NCBI RefSeq assembly: GCF_030534335.1
Contig: NZ_CP130565.1
Location: forward strand, 2,935,501-2,999,500
DNA: 64,000 bases
Direction: 5' to 3'
From: Marivirga harenae
GTDB lineage: Bacteria; Bacteroidota; Bacteroidia; Cytophagales; Cyclobacteriaceae
The notes below the pieces were generated by a model. That model was not told the origin of the DNA and searched no databases. It worked only from the letters and a program-made list of their open reading frames with translations. The translations under genes and the position numbers were made by a program. Positions 48,993-57,735 of the stretch are shown here, piece by piece. Position 1 is the stretch's first letter. Every line of letters starts with the position of its first letter.

Positions 48993-49336
48993 TGGAAAGC
49001 GTCTTCTATATGATAGTGGTTGTCAGGATTATTTAAATCAATGCTTAAGACATCGAATCGTATATCTTTCTGCCAATTTATTGCAAAAATGTAATTTTCA
49101 GCCGCTTCCAGTATTTTATTGATCTTTCCCTGGTTTACTCTTTCTTCAGGAAATCCATGTTTAAAAGAATGTAAAGCCTTTACTTCTATAAAGATAAGTA
49201 AGTTGTTATGCAGACCAATAATGTCAATTTCAGCTCTTCTAAACCTATAATTTCTCTCTAAAATTTCAAAACCTTTAGATTTCAGTATATTTATTGCAAA
49301 ATCTTCTCCCTTATCTCCTATTTCTTTCGTGTTCAT
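48989..49336 (-). CDS. YraN-family (UPF0102) nuclease-like protein
   Basis: A 115-residue protein of the UPF0102 family, with the restriction-endonuclease-like fold. Seen: GEDFAINILKSKGFEILERN, then EIDIIG and FIEVKAL, the D...ExK catalytic pattern. The cellular role is not established; a repair or recombination link is inference. It is co-linear with nothing; its stop is shared with the convergent gene. Confidence 0.85.
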   Translation of the reverse strand: MNTKEIGDKGEDFAINILKSKGFEILERNYRFRRAEIDIIGLHNNLLIFIEVKALHSFKHGFPEERVNQGKINKILEAAENYIFAINWQKDIRFDVLSIDLNNPDNHYHIEDAFH

Positions 49337-49399
49337 GTTGAAGATGTCATTCTAATATTATATTTGTAAATCGAAAAAAAACTGAACTAAATAACCATT

Positions 49400-50395
49400 G
49401 TGATAAAATTAATAAAAACTTTTCCAGAGCAACTTAAAGAAGCATTGGAATTAACAAATCAAATTAACCCAAATGACTTTTCCAAAGAAGATATTCAGCA
49501 TATCGCTATCAGTGGAATGGGAGGGTCTGGAATTGGAGTCCATCTTGTGAAAAGCATAGTAGAGAATCACTGCAGTTTACCTGTTACTTTGATTCAAGGA
49601 TATAATTTACCAGCATGGTTAAACAGCAATACATTATTTATTGCATGTTCTTATAGTGGAAATACTGAAGAGACGCTAACGTTATTAGAACTGGCAAATA
49701 AAAGGACGAATCATATTTTTTCAATTACAACTGGCGGGGCATTAAAATCGATATCTGACAAGGGTAAAATCCCACAATATAATTTTTCAGGTGAAGCTAA
49801 GTGTCCAAGGGCAGGACTTGCGTATCCATCAGTATCAATTTTAATGCTACTTCAGAAATTGGGTTTTTGTCCAGGTTTAGAAATTGAGGTAGAAATAAAG
49901 TCTTCTATATCCCTGCTAGATAAGCTTCAACCTGAAATACAATCAGAAGCAGAGAAATTGTCAAAACGAATCAAAGGTTTTTTCACTTTACTATATGCAG
50001 ATCAAAGGTTTTTTCCTGCTGTTTTGAGGTTTCAGCAACAATTGGCAGAGAATAGTAAGCAGTTATCGCATGCGCATGTTTTTCCAGAGCTTAATCACAA
50101 TGAATTAGTAGGTTGGAGATTTCCAGAGGAACATGTCAAAAGTTCTAAAGCATTGGTTTTAAGATCTGATTTTGACCATGAGCGTAATCAAAAAAGGATG
50201 AACATAAGTAAAGCAATTATAGCAGAGAAGGCAGAAGTAATTGAGCTTCATGGAAAAGGAGATAGCTTTATACAACAGTTATATTATTTCATTCATTTGA
50301 TTGATTGGACAAGTTTCTATTTAGCCATGGAAAACCAAATTGATCCTTTTCCTGTTGATAACATTGACTTTTTAAAAAATAAATTAGCAGAGTAA
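49400..50395 (+). CDS. Bifunctional phosphoglucose/phosphomannose isomerase
   Basis: A SIS-domain sugar-phosphate isomerase (331 residues, GTG start). Motifs: ISGMGGSGIG, ACSYSGNTEETL, and ELNHNELVGW. It interconverts glucose-6-P, fructose-6-P and perhaps mannose-6-P. It begins a run of four plus-strand genes with lipB and its neighbour. Confidence 0.9.
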   Translation: MIKLIKTFPEQLKEALELTNQINPNDFSKEDIQHIAISGMGGSGIGVHLVKSIVENHCSLPVTLIQGYNLPAWLNSNTLFIACSYSGNTEETLTLLELANKRTNHIFSITTGGALKSISDKGKIPQYNFSGEAKCPRAGLAYPSVSILMLLQKLGFCPGLEIEVEIKSSISLLDKLQPEIQSEAEKLSKRIKGFFTLLYADQRFFPAVLRFQQQLAENSKQLSHAHVFPELNHNELVGWRFPEEHVKSSKALVLRSDFDHERNQKRMNISKAIIAEKAEVIELHGKGDSFIQQLYYFIHLIDWTSFYLAMENQIDPFPVDNIDFLKNKLAE

Positions 50396-50398
50396 ATC

Positions 50399-51127
50399 GT
50401 GAATTTCAAACTCAATAAACAAACTCAGTTTCTTTCTTTAGGAATGATGGACTATAAGAAAGCCTGGGATTATCAGGAAGAATTGTTTCTCAAAACCATA
50501 GAGATAAAAACTTCTAACAGAAAGCTTGAGGAAGTAAGTCACAAAATAACTCCAAACTACCTCATTTTTTTGGAACATCCACACGTTTACACGCTTGGAA
50601 AAAGCGGTTCAGAAAGCAATCTCCTATTGGATCAAAATGGATTAAAAGAGAAGGAGGCTACCTATTATAGAATAAACAGGGGGGGAGACATTACCTACCA
50701 CGGACCAGGACAGATTGTTGGCTATCCTATTTTAGATTTAGATAATTTCTTCACTGATATTCATAAATATTTAAGATTATTGGAGGAGGCTGTTATCCTC
50801 ACTTTGAAAGATTATGGGATTGACTCTGGTAGGATAAAAGGCTTAACAGGTGTTTGGTTAGACTACGAGGAAGGCGCTACAAACCCTAGGAAAATTTGTG
50901 CTTTAGGTGTGAAATCAAGCAGATGGGTTACTATGCATGGCTTTGCTTTTAATGTGAATACAAATTTAGATTACTTTAAGAATATTATTCCGTGTGGAAT
51001 CGAGGATAAAGCGGTTACGTCTATGGAAGCCGAACTAGGGGAGAAGCAAGATTTTTCTGAGGTTAGTAGCAAATTGAAGCAATACATTGCAGAACTATTT
51101 GAAATGAAATTGTTGGAAGAGATATGA
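50399..51127 (+). CDS. lipB: Octanoyltransferase (lipoate biosynthesis)
   Basis: LipB moves octanoyl from ACP to lipoate-dependent enzymes (242 residues, GTG start). The RINRGGDITYHGPGQ motif is present. Catalytic residues: Lys172 in ALGVKSSR and Cys199 in IPCGIEDK. It follows the isomerase by 3 bases and overlaps the next gene by 4. Confidence 0.95.
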   Translation: MNFKLNKQTQFLSLGMMDYKKAWDYQEELFLKTIEIKTSNRKLEEVSHKITPNYLIFLEHPHVYTLGKSGSESNLLLDQNGLKEKEATYYRINRGGDITYHGPGQIVGYPILDLDNFFTDIHKYLRLLEEAVILTLKDYGIDSGRIKGLTGVWLDYEEGATNPRKICALGVKSSRWVTMHGFAFNVNTNLDYFKNIIPCGIEDKAVTSMEAELGEKQDFSEVSSKLKQYIAELFEMKLLEEI

Positions 51128-51525
51128 AAAAAGATATTGATTTTTCACCTGTAACGGGTGTAGAGTTAGTAATTACTCGATCGGAAAATGAGGGAAATGC
51201 CCAGTGGGATGTTTATCTTATTAATAAAAACCTGATTGAATTAACCACTGTAATGATTACTTCGAAAGGTTATGGTGAAATCAATGGAGAAGAAAAGGAG
51301 ACCTCCGTTTTACGTCATATGATTGAACAAGTGGAGCAACAAAGTTTTGAACGCATTGAGCCCATTCAACCTGAACTCTTTAAGTTGAACAATGAATATT
51401 GGGTGAGTTATTTTATTCTCGACCAGGTTTTTGATAAGAAATTTGTCTTTGTTCCTGACAGCATCCAAAAAGAGAATCTTCAATACATTCCTGAATTAGA
51501 TTTGATGGGAGTTCGTCATGCCTAA
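51124..51525 (+). CDS. Conserved hypothetical protein next to lipB
   Basis: A 133-residue protein, overlapping lipB (ATGA). Seen: VELVITRSENEGNAQWDVYLINK, and IQPELFKLNNEYWVSYFI. It has no signal peptide and no membrane segment. I do not recognise a domain. Translation coupling suggests a role linked to LipB, but that is only inference. Confidence 0.68.
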   Translation: MKKDIDFSPVTGVELVITRSENEGNAQWDVYLINKNLIELTTVMITSKGYGEINGEEKETSVLRHMIEQVEQQSFERIEPIQPELFKLNNEYWVSYFILDQVFDKKFVFVPDSIQKENLQYIPELDLMGVRHA

Positions 51526-51587
51526 GTGGCTTTGTTGAAATTTTATTCACAATTCTGTATATTGACTTTTTTTATAACCTCCTTTTT

Positions 51588-52427
51588 ATGAAATCACTTA
51601 CTATTCAACTCTTATTTTTGCTAGCTATTGCTTATTCTGGTGCCCAGGCTCAGATTAGTGGGAAAAGCTGGAATGAAGTTAAAACCGCAGGGCAAGGTGA
51701 ACTTACTTGCGTTTATTATCAAACGCCTGGACTGGTTTTTGAAGAAAACGGAAAGATGCAAGGGGTATGTATTGACATTATGAATGAATTTAAAGCTTTT
51801 GTAAGTGATAAATATAAAGTAAATGTAACTTTCAATTTTGAAAAAAAGGTGCCAGTTTTTACAAATTTCATTAATACAGTGAGAAATGGTAAGAATGTGA
51901 TGGGAGTTTGTAATACCAGTATTACATCGGAAAGAAAGCAGTACTTAAGTTTTAGTCCTGCTTACATGAACAATCCCTCAGTTTTACTTTCCAACCAAGA
52001 TGCAGAAACGCTAAGGGATTTTTCTAATATGGCTGAAACCTTTGAAGGTTATAAAGCGATTATCATCAAAGGCTCCACGCATGAAAAGTACCTTAAGAAG
52101 ATAGCAGACCAATACTATCCCAATTTGAATATCGAATATGCTAATTCTGGAACTGAAGTGAATACTAAGTTAAGGAGTAATGACAAGTATTTTACTTTAA
52201 TTGACTTTACTGAGTATTTTGACGCGGTGAGGAAGAAAATGAACGTTACAAGACATCCCGTTGCTTTAGATGAACTAGAAGATCAATTAGGTTTCATTTT
52301 CCCAAAAGGAAGTGATTGGACAAAGGTATGGGAAGAATTTCTTACACCTACCTTTAAAGAAAGCGTTACCTACAAAAAGATTGTGGCAGATAATTTGGGG
52401 ACCTCTTTCGTCAATCTAATTAGATAA
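51588..52427 (+). CDS. Periplasmic solute-binding protein (family 3)
   Basis: A 279-residue protein with a signal peptide ending AQAQ near residue 22 and a periplasmic substrate-binding domain (VCIDIMNEFKAF, SERKQYLSFSPAYMN). No transporter permease genes are adjacent, so the ligand and partner are unknown. Its stop touches that of msrB. Confidence 0.8.
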   Translation: MKSLTIQLLFLLAIAYSGAQAQISGKSWNEVKTAGQGELTCVYYQTPGLVFEENGKMQGVCIDIMNEFKAFVSDKYKVNVTFNFEKKVPVFTNFINTVRNGKNVMGVCNTSITSERKQYLSFSPAYMNNPSVLLSNQDAETLRDFSNMAETFEGYKAIIIKGSTHEKYLKKIADQYYPNLNIEYANSGTEVNTKLRSNDKYFTLIDFTEYFDAVRKKMNVTRHPVALDELEDQLGFIFPKGSDWTKVWEEFLTPTFKESVTYKKIVADNLGTSFVNLIR

Positions 52428-52871
52428 TTATTTGTCTAAAAGTTTTATTGATGCAGAATTGATGCAATATCTCAAGCCTGTTGGTTCAGGTCCATCAGGA
52501 AAGACATGGCCAAGATGAGCATCACAAACGTTGCAAAGGACTTCGACTCTCACCATTCCAAAGCTAACATCTTTCACATATTTGATGACGTTATTTTCAA
52601 ATGGTTCAGTGAAACTAGGCCAGCCCGAACTTGAATCAAATTTCAAGGTAGAATCAAAGAGAGTTGTCCCACAGCATCTGCAAGCATATTGTCCAGCCTC
52701 ATGAGCTTCACAATATTCCCCAGAAAAAGCCCTTTCTGTTCCTTTTTTTCGAGTAACTCTAAATTCTTCCTCCGATAGAATGTTTAGCCATTCTTCATCA
52801 GTTTTTTCAACTCTTTTCGGGGGTTGAGGACTACCGTTATTTGCAAATTTTATTACTTCGTTCCAATTCAT
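52428..52871 (-). CDS. msrB: Methionine-R-sulfoxide reductase
   Basis: MsrB repairs oxidised methionine (147 residues). Zinc pairs: Cys64/Cys67 and Cys113/Cys116. The catalytic cysteine is Cys136 in RYCINSAS. Cys54 could act as the resolving residue. The bacterial MsrB motifs WPSF and GLRYCIN are present. Confidence 0.96.
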   Translation of the reverse strand: MNWNEVIKFANNGSPQPPKRVEKTDEEWLNILSEEEFRVTRKKGTERAFSGEYCEAHEAGQYACRCCGTTLFDSTLKFDSSSGWPSFTEPFENNVIKYVKDVSFGMVRVEVLCNVCDAHLGHVFPDGPEPTGLRYCINSASIKLLDK

Positions 52872-52970
52872 TCGTTAGCTATTATTTAATACAGTAATAA
52901 ACTGATGAGTTGATGCTATGTTTTACTAAAATCAGAAAGTTCTTGATGGTTTAAGTAGTAGACATAAAAA

Positions 52971-52996
52971 AAGGTTTCCCAAATTTGAGAAACCTT
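52971..52996 (-). terminator. Terminator after the cold-shock gene
   Basis: AAGGTTTC (52971-52978) pairs with GAAACCTT (52989-52996); an A-run on the plus side gives the T-run of the minus transcript. Confidence 0.8.
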
Positions 52997-53033
52997 GATT
53001 CAATTAAATGATCTTAAAATGTATATTTATCAA

Positions 53034-53225
53034 TTAAGCTAATTTCACATTCACTGCATTTAAACCTTTTTTTCCGTCTTGAAGTTCATAAACAACCTCA
53101 TCATTTTCTCTGATGTCATCAATTAGACCAGATACATGTACGAAATAATCTTGTTGTGTGCTCTCATCAATAATAAATCCAAAACCTTTTGAATCATTAA
53201 AGAATTTTACTGTTCCTTTATTCAT
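53034..53225 (-). CDS. Cold-shock domain protein
   Basis: A 63-residue single-stranded nucleic-acid binding protein. RNP motifs are GFGFI (KGFGFIIDE) and YFVHVSG. A longer reading from 53279 would add 18 residues, but the -7 box lies inside that extension, so the ATG at 53225 is used. Its role in cold adaptation is inferred. Confidence 0.92.
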   Translation of the reverse strand: MNKGTVKFFNDSKGFGFIIDESTQQDYFVHVSGLIDDIRENDEVVYELQDGKKGLNAVNVKLA

Positions 53226-53245
53226 TATAATAATTTTAATTTTCA

Positions 53246-53253
53246 CAAAGCTA
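53246..53253 (-). promoter_or_regulatory. Promoter -7 box of the cold-shock gene
   Basis: TAGCTTTG on the minus strand matches TAnnTTTG exactly, 20 bases before the chosen ATG; this supports the short start. Confidence 0.5.
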
Positions 53254-53408
53254 CGTCTTTTATTTTCAATTACTATCACTTTGCTCTTTTAATTTATTAT
53301 TAAGAAAATCTAAATACGAAGAATTTTTTCAGAAAAGACATAGAATTGACTAGTTCACATTTTAATTCTATTAATTTTAGCAAAAAATTTACCTCCTAAT
53401 TTAATAGT

Positions 53409-54491
53409 ATGATTAGAAGTTTCTTATGCCTAATTTTTGTTGGTCTTATATCTATTTCATGTTCTAATTATCAAACTGATCAATCTATCACCAATTACAC
53501 TATTGATTTTATAGATAAAATAGCTATTTCTAATTCTGATTTTGCTGATAGTACTAGATTTGGAGGCTTATCTTCAATTGACTTTTTAGGTAAAGATAAT
53601 TTTGTATTGATTTCTGATGACAGATCTGAATTTTCACCAGCCAGAATCTATGAAATGAAAATAGATTTTGATTCTAGTGGAATAAAGGAGTATGCTCTTA
53701 CTAAAACCATCTTTTTATCTAAAAAGGATAAGTCACATTTTGCATACAATGAGATCGATCCGGAGTCAATCAGATACAGAAAATCAACTGATACTTATTT
53801 ATATGGAAGTGAAGGCGGAAGAACAAAGGAGTGGGTGAATCCATTTATTTGGGAAATAAATCGAGCAGGTGAGTTTATTTCAGCAGTGGAGGTACCTGAA
53901 ATTTTTCACTTTCGCAAAGAGAAAGGGTTGAGAGTTAATGGAGGATTTGAAGGTTTGACGTTTGAAAATGACACTATCATTTGGTATGCCAATGAATTGC
54001 CATTAAAGGAAGATGGTGATGAAGCTGGATTTGAAGTTGGTAGTTTTCCTGTCCGTCTGGTGCGCCATGATATTAAAAATAATAATGTTTTAGGTCAATA
54101 TGCTTATAATATCAGTCATTTGGTTCAGAGACCTATTCCTGAAGGTGGTTTCTATATCAATTCAGTACCTGAATTATTGTATATTGACAATGGTAGTCTG
54201 TGGGCAATAGAAAGATCATACACCAAAGGGGTAGGGAATTTTGTGAAGCTATTTCAAATAAATCTTGAAGGCGCTACAAATATTAAGGAGGTTAATGGCT
54301 TGAGTAAAGAAGAATATAAGGCAGTAGGCAAAAAAATGATTCTGGATTTTTCAAACTTCAATCAGAAAATTGATAATGTGGAAGGGATGACTTTTGGCCC
54401 AATTTCCCTGATGGCAGTAAAAGTCTGTTGTTTATTTCAGATGATAATTTTAATCAAGAGCAAGAAACTCAGTTGTGGTTGTTTCGTGTAA
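53409..54491 (+). CDS. Phytase-like esterase lipoprotein with a C-terminal frameshift
   Basis: A lipoprotein (360 residues; the SISCS lipobox is near residue 18) of the phytase-like esterase family. It has GSEGGRTKEWVNPFIWEIN and NGGFEGLTFENDTIIWYANE. At about 54400-54402 the frame appears to lose one base: the other frame continues NFPDGSKSLLFISDDN and ends at 54505 with a normal KYTD tail. The annotated tail (VKVCCLFQMIILIKSKK) is unlike a soluble protein. The gene is either frameshifted or has a sequencing error. Confidence 0.75.
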   Translation: MIRSFLCLIFVGLISISCSNYQTDQSITNYTIDFIDKIAISNSDFADSTRFGGLSSIDFLGKDNFVLISDDRSEFSPARIYEMKIDFDSSGIKEYALTKTIFLSKKDKSHFAYNEIDPESIRYRKSTDTYLYGSEGGRTKEWVNPFIWEINRAGEFISAVEVPEIFHFRKEKGLRVNGGFEGLTFENDTIIWYANELPLKEDGDEAGFEVGSFPVRLVRHDIKNNNVLGQYAYNISHLVQRPIPEGGFYINSVPELLYIDNGSLWAIERSYTKGVGNFVKLFQINLEGATNIKEVNGLSKEEYKAVGKKMILDFSNFNQKIDNVEGMTFGPISLMAVKVCCLFQMIILIKSKKLSCGCFV

Positions 54492-54577
54492 AGTATACTG
54501 ATTGATTTTATTTAGATTTTAAAATAGTTAAGCCAAGAAGAAGATGTTTTGCATGGTTTGTTTTTACTAAAAATAAT

Positions 54578-54955
54578 ATGAATTTCTTTTCAAACTTTCT
54601 CAATAGCTCAGGTGTTTTGGAAAATTCCAAGATAATGGAAAACTATGGACATCTTTTCCTTGATGAGGAACAGATAGAAGTAGGTTTTAAACTCAACAAT
54701 GACACCTTTGTTTTTACAAATAAGAGGTTGATATTTATCGGTAAGCAAGTGATGGAAAGCACTGATATAAGTACTCTATCAATTCCATTTACTCAAATCT
54801 CTTTTTTCTCTCTGGTAACAAGTAAGAATCTAGATCCCAAGGCAATTTTAAAAATATGGCTCATTGGGCAGCAAGAACCAATTTTAGAAAAGGAATTTAA
54901 TAAGTCGGTAGATGTTTACGAGGTGCAAAAGATTTTGGCAGGACATGTACTGTAA
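54578..54955 (+). CDS. PH-domain (bPH1-type) protein
   Basis: A 125-residue protein. It contains GFKLNNDTFVFTNKRLIFIGKQ and IPFTQISFFSL, typical of the bacterial PH domain (PF08000/YvbH type). No signal peptide. Probably binds proteins or lipids; the role is unknown. Confidence 0.8.
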   Translation: MNFFSNFLNSSGVLENSKIMENYGHLFLDEEQIEVGFKLNNDTFVFTNKRLIFIGKQVMESTDISTLSIPFTQISFFSLVTSKNLDPKAILKIWLIGQQEPILEKEFNKSVDVYEVQKILAGHVL

Positions 54956-54976
54956 CGAATACTTCAAATAGGAAAA

Positions 54977-55032
54977 TTTGATTAAGCTATTCCGTCAATT
55001 GAGTGCTCAATTATCAGCCTAGCTTAATCAAA
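54977..55032. terminator. Double nested inverted repeat between convergent genes
   Basis: TTTGATTAAGCTA (54977-54989) is a perfect complement of TAGCTTAATCAAA (55020-55032). Inside, AATTGAG (54997-55003) pairs with CTCAATT (55006-55012). No strong T-run follows. It fits a bidirectional terminator or a cruciform. Confidence 0.6.
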
Positions 55033-55047
55033 TAAACAGTTGGAGTC

Positions 55048-56451
55048 TTATTTCAAGTCAATATCATAGATTCCAAACCTTCTTTTTAGCTCCATACTTC
55101 CCATAAGGTCTTTGGCAGAAATTTCCTGCAGTTTTGTCTGTCTACTGACCTCATCAGAACCAGCCAAATAGATTAAAGCCTCCCTCAATAGTTTTTCATT
55201 CACATCACCTAAATCTAGCTTTACTAAAGAATTGTCTCTTAAGGGGATGTCAGGATAAAATCCTAAATCATAATCAGATTGATTCAGGCTATTAAAAGAC
55301 TTGGTAATGATAGGTTGCATTCCCCAAGTGTTGTCGGGGTTGTTCTCTTCGTAGAAACTAGTGGAACCAACATTTTTACCAACAGTCGTATCTCCTATGA
55401 TAAAAGTTTCCATAAAAGGGTTTAATCCATTTATCAAAAGTTCTGATGCGGAAGCTGTTCTGGTGGATGTTAACACAGTTAGCTGCGGACTTTTAAGGTT
55501 TGAGCCTATATTTTGAGTTTTTTGAACGAATTTCCGGTTCAAAAAATCTTCACCGTACTCATCAATAAAAGCTTGTTTTAGTCCTTCGTTATAATCCCTT
55601 TTCACAAATATGTCCTGCTCGGAGATATTGGAGCCTATTAAGCTTGCCAAATTAATTGTTGCTCTTTCAGCACCGCCACCGTTGTATCTTAAGTCAAGCA
55701 CAAGGTGATCGATCCCTTCAGATTTGAATTGTTCAAATATTTGATCCATTTCCTCGGCATATTTGGCACTATCAGTGTCAATCCCTACTGAAAATAAATT
55801 ATATACATAATAGCCTATTTTTTTACCGTTTCGTGTATAAACCGTATCAAGGTGATTAGGATTTTCAGCAAATTGTACAGCACCCAGCTCGAAATCTCCT
55901 ATTTCTAAAAATTCCTCGTTTTCGAAATCATATCGCTCAATCGTTAAAGTATGGTTTTGACTGAGATTGCCAAGTTGATCTCTGTAATTATCTAAAGTCA
56001 AGGCACCCCCATTGATTTTAGTAAAAAGATCGCCCCTTTTTAGACCACTCTGCTCTGCTGGAGATCCATTTTTCACATAAGCGATTTGTCCAATCACGCC
56101 ATTCTCGTTATTTGGGTCATTATATAAGATGTACTCATAGCCCGATTCTAAGGTGATTCCTTGAAGGGAATTAAGTAATTCTTGAAAATTTGGCTGAATC
56201 CAAGAAAATCTATCTTGATTTGAAAGTAAGCTATAGAAAAAATCCTCAGGGCTTGCTCCATTTATACTTTTATCCGGTAAATCCTCATTCCAATAATAGT
56301 ACAGATTCATATTATCATAAATCCAATTGTTCACATATTCATTGGTTCCTTTTTCAAATTCCTCTGGCTCCGGCTCCTGTTCCCGGCAAGATGAAATCAG
56401 AATAATAGAAAAGATCATTAAAAAAGCGAGAAGACTTTTCATTTTTGCCAT
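55048..56451 (-). CDS. S41-family (CtpA-like) peptidase lipoprotein
   Basis: A lipoprotein (467 residues; ISSC lipobox near residue 22, or start at the ATG 56442). It has a PDZ-like region around 110-180 (LKRGDLFTKINGGALTLDNY) and a S41 catalytic core with LDLRYNGGG and TRTASASELLING (Ser nucleophile). Likely a periplasmic tail-specific protease. The substrate is unknown. Confidence 0.88.
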   Translation of the reverse strand: MAKMKSLLAFLMIFSIILISSCREQEPEPEEFEKGTNEYVNNWIYDNMNLYYYWNEDLPDKSINGASPEDFFYSLLSNQDRFSWIQPNFQELLNSLQGITLESGYEYILYNDPNNENGVIGQIAYVKNGSPAEQSGLKRGDLFTKINGGALTLDNYRDQLGNLSQNHTLTIERYDFENEEFLEIGDFELGAVQFAENPNHLDTVYTRNGKKIGYYVYNLFSVGIDTDSAKYAEEMDQIFEQFKSEGIDHLVLDLRYNGGGAERATINLASLIGSNISEQDIFVKRDYNEGLKQAFIDEYGEDFLNRKFVQKTQNIGSNLKSPQLTVLTSTRTASASELLINGLNPFMETFIIGDTTVGKNVGSTSFYEENNPDNTWGMQPIITKSFNSLNQSDYDLGFYPDIPLRDNSLVKLDLGDVNEKLLREALIYLAGSDEVSRQTKLQEISAKDLMGSMELKRRFGIYDIDLK

Positions 56452-56484
56452 AGTAGGTGGTTATTATTTTAATAATCTAAATTT

Positions 56485-57303
56485 CTAATTTAAGAAAAAA
56501 GTTCCGTTTACTGTATAATAAGATTGAGCTATTAGTTTGAAATTTTCTGAATGATGAATAGTCTTAAAATATCCTCCCCTTGAGCTTAACTGCCGTGATT
56601 CTAATTGGGATTTGCCTAATTTTTCTGCCCAAAAGTCTACTAGAACTGCTTGGGTTGAGCCCGTAGCATGATCCTCTAATTGCTGAACATGTGGAACAAT
56701 AGTCCTACAAACAAAATCATCATTGAGTGAAGAAGGAGCAGTCACGCTATATCCAAATACGTCAATTTTCCTTAATGCTTCAAAATTCGGTTTCATGTCG
56801 GCAAGACTGTCCTCATTTTCTAAGAGCACAATATGCTTGTTTTCAGTCGAATAATATTCTACAATCTTTTGTCCCAATGCTTTTTCCAATCCTTCAGGGG
56901 GAGTTTGGACTTTACTTCTTTTGATGTTTTTCAAAATTATGAAATGTTCATTCTCCGAGTGTTTATCTGCTTCTATAATTATGTTACCTTTCAATAGTTT
57001 GAAACCATTCCCTAAAGCTAGTTCTGTAAATTCTTGAGTTAGGAATACTGTAGCCGCCATTGCCCCATGACCGCATAAACCAATTTCAGCATCTGGCGCA
57101 AACCACCTGATCTTAAATTCATTTTCATGATCTGTTCTCCATAGGAAGGTGGTTGCCGGCTGCTTCATTTCGGTGGCTATTGATTGTAGCCTTTCATCAG
57201 ATAGTTCTTGGTTAAGAAGAATTACAGCTGAAGGGTTTCCTAAAGTACCAGTCTTGGAATTAGAAAACACATTAATGATGGAAAATGGAAATGCAGATTT
57301 CAT
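56485..57303 (-). CDS. PhzF-family protein lacking the catalytic glutamate
   Basis: A 272-residue isomerase-fold protein. Seen: GTLGNPSAVILL, CGHGAMAATVF, and DHATGSTQAVLVDF, all typical of PhzF. In the family the catalytic Glu sits in an ETAF-type motif; here the aligned position is Ala50 in QPATTF. It may not have isomerase activity, or it uses another residue. It is followed, 10 bases on the minus strand, by a small zinc-ribbon gene upstream, so they may be one operon. Confidence 0.88.
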   Translation of the reverse strand: MKSAFPFSIINVFSNSKTGTLGNPSAVILLNQELSDERLQSIATEMKQPATTFLWRTDHENEFKIRWFAPDAEIGLCGHGAMAATVFLTQEFTELALGNGFKLLKGNIIIEADKHSENEHFIILKNIKRSKVQTPPEGLEKALGQKIVEYYSTENKHIVLLENEDSLADMKPNFEALRKIDVFGYSVTAPSSLNDDFVCRTIVPHVQQLEDHATGSTQAVLVDFWAEKLGKSQLESRQLSSRGGYFKTIHHSENFKLIAQSYYTVNGTFFLN

Positions 57304-57313
57304 AGAATTTTAT

Positions 57314-57472
57314 TTAAATTAAAATTACAATTAAAAAAAGAATAGCAAGTAAAATGGCAATCCATTTAAGATTATTCTGGTAGCTACGACTTGGGAATTC
57401 ATATTGACAAATAGGACAGAAATGAGCATTTTTTTCAATCATCATAGCACAAGAGGGGCATTCTTTTTTCAT
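57314..57472 (-). CDS. 52-residue zinc-ribbon membrane-anchor protein
   Basis: A small gene of 53 codons on the minus strand. The protein begins with a zinc ribbon: Cys5, Cys8, then Cys19 and Cys22 (CPSC and CPIC), followed by one C-terminal membrane segment of about 18 residues. Its stop is 10 bases before the PhzF-family start, so they are probably co-transcribed. The role is unknown. It is small enough to be missed by usual gene finders. Confidence 0.65.
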   Translation of the reverse strand: MKKECPSCAMMIEKNAHFCPICQYEFPSRSYQNNLKWIAILLAILFLIVILI

Positions 57473-57604
57473 TATTTCATTTCTGATCTAGTATAGATGC
57501 TATTTAATGTTTCTACGCACAAAATTCAAGAAATGGATAGCCAAATTGTAAAAAGATAATCTTGAATTTTCTTGTAAAGATTGACTAGAATATGTACATT
57601 CATA

Positions 57605-57720
57605 TCAACGAGTAGGGAGATCTGATTTCCCAAACGTTATCAAGAGGTAGGATTAATGGTGAAGTACCGCCATTATCACCCCAAAGGCGAGTTTAAGCTC
57701 GCCTTTTGATTTTTGGGGTA
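57605..57720 (+). ncRNA. Possible small RNA
   Basis: A non-coding stretch between convergent genes contains three hairpins in a row. The first has AACG (57606-57609)/CGTT and inner GGGA/TTCCC. The second is AATGG/CCATT. The third, AAAGGCGAG (57683-57691)/CTCGCCTTT (57698-57706), is a terminator. Upstream, TTG (57572-57574) and TACATTCA (57595-57602) form a degenerate promoter. I do not recognise a known RNA class. Confidence 0.4.
57683..57711. terminator. Rho-independent terminator
   Basis: Stem AAAGGCGAG with CTCGCCTTT, loop TTTAAG, and a following T-rich tail. ACCCC (57678-57682) and GGGGT (57715-57719) add an outer pair. It can end the minus-strand gene that follows and the possible small RNA. 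Confidence 0.8.
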
Positions 57721-57735
57721 GTAACTTCTAAAGAA

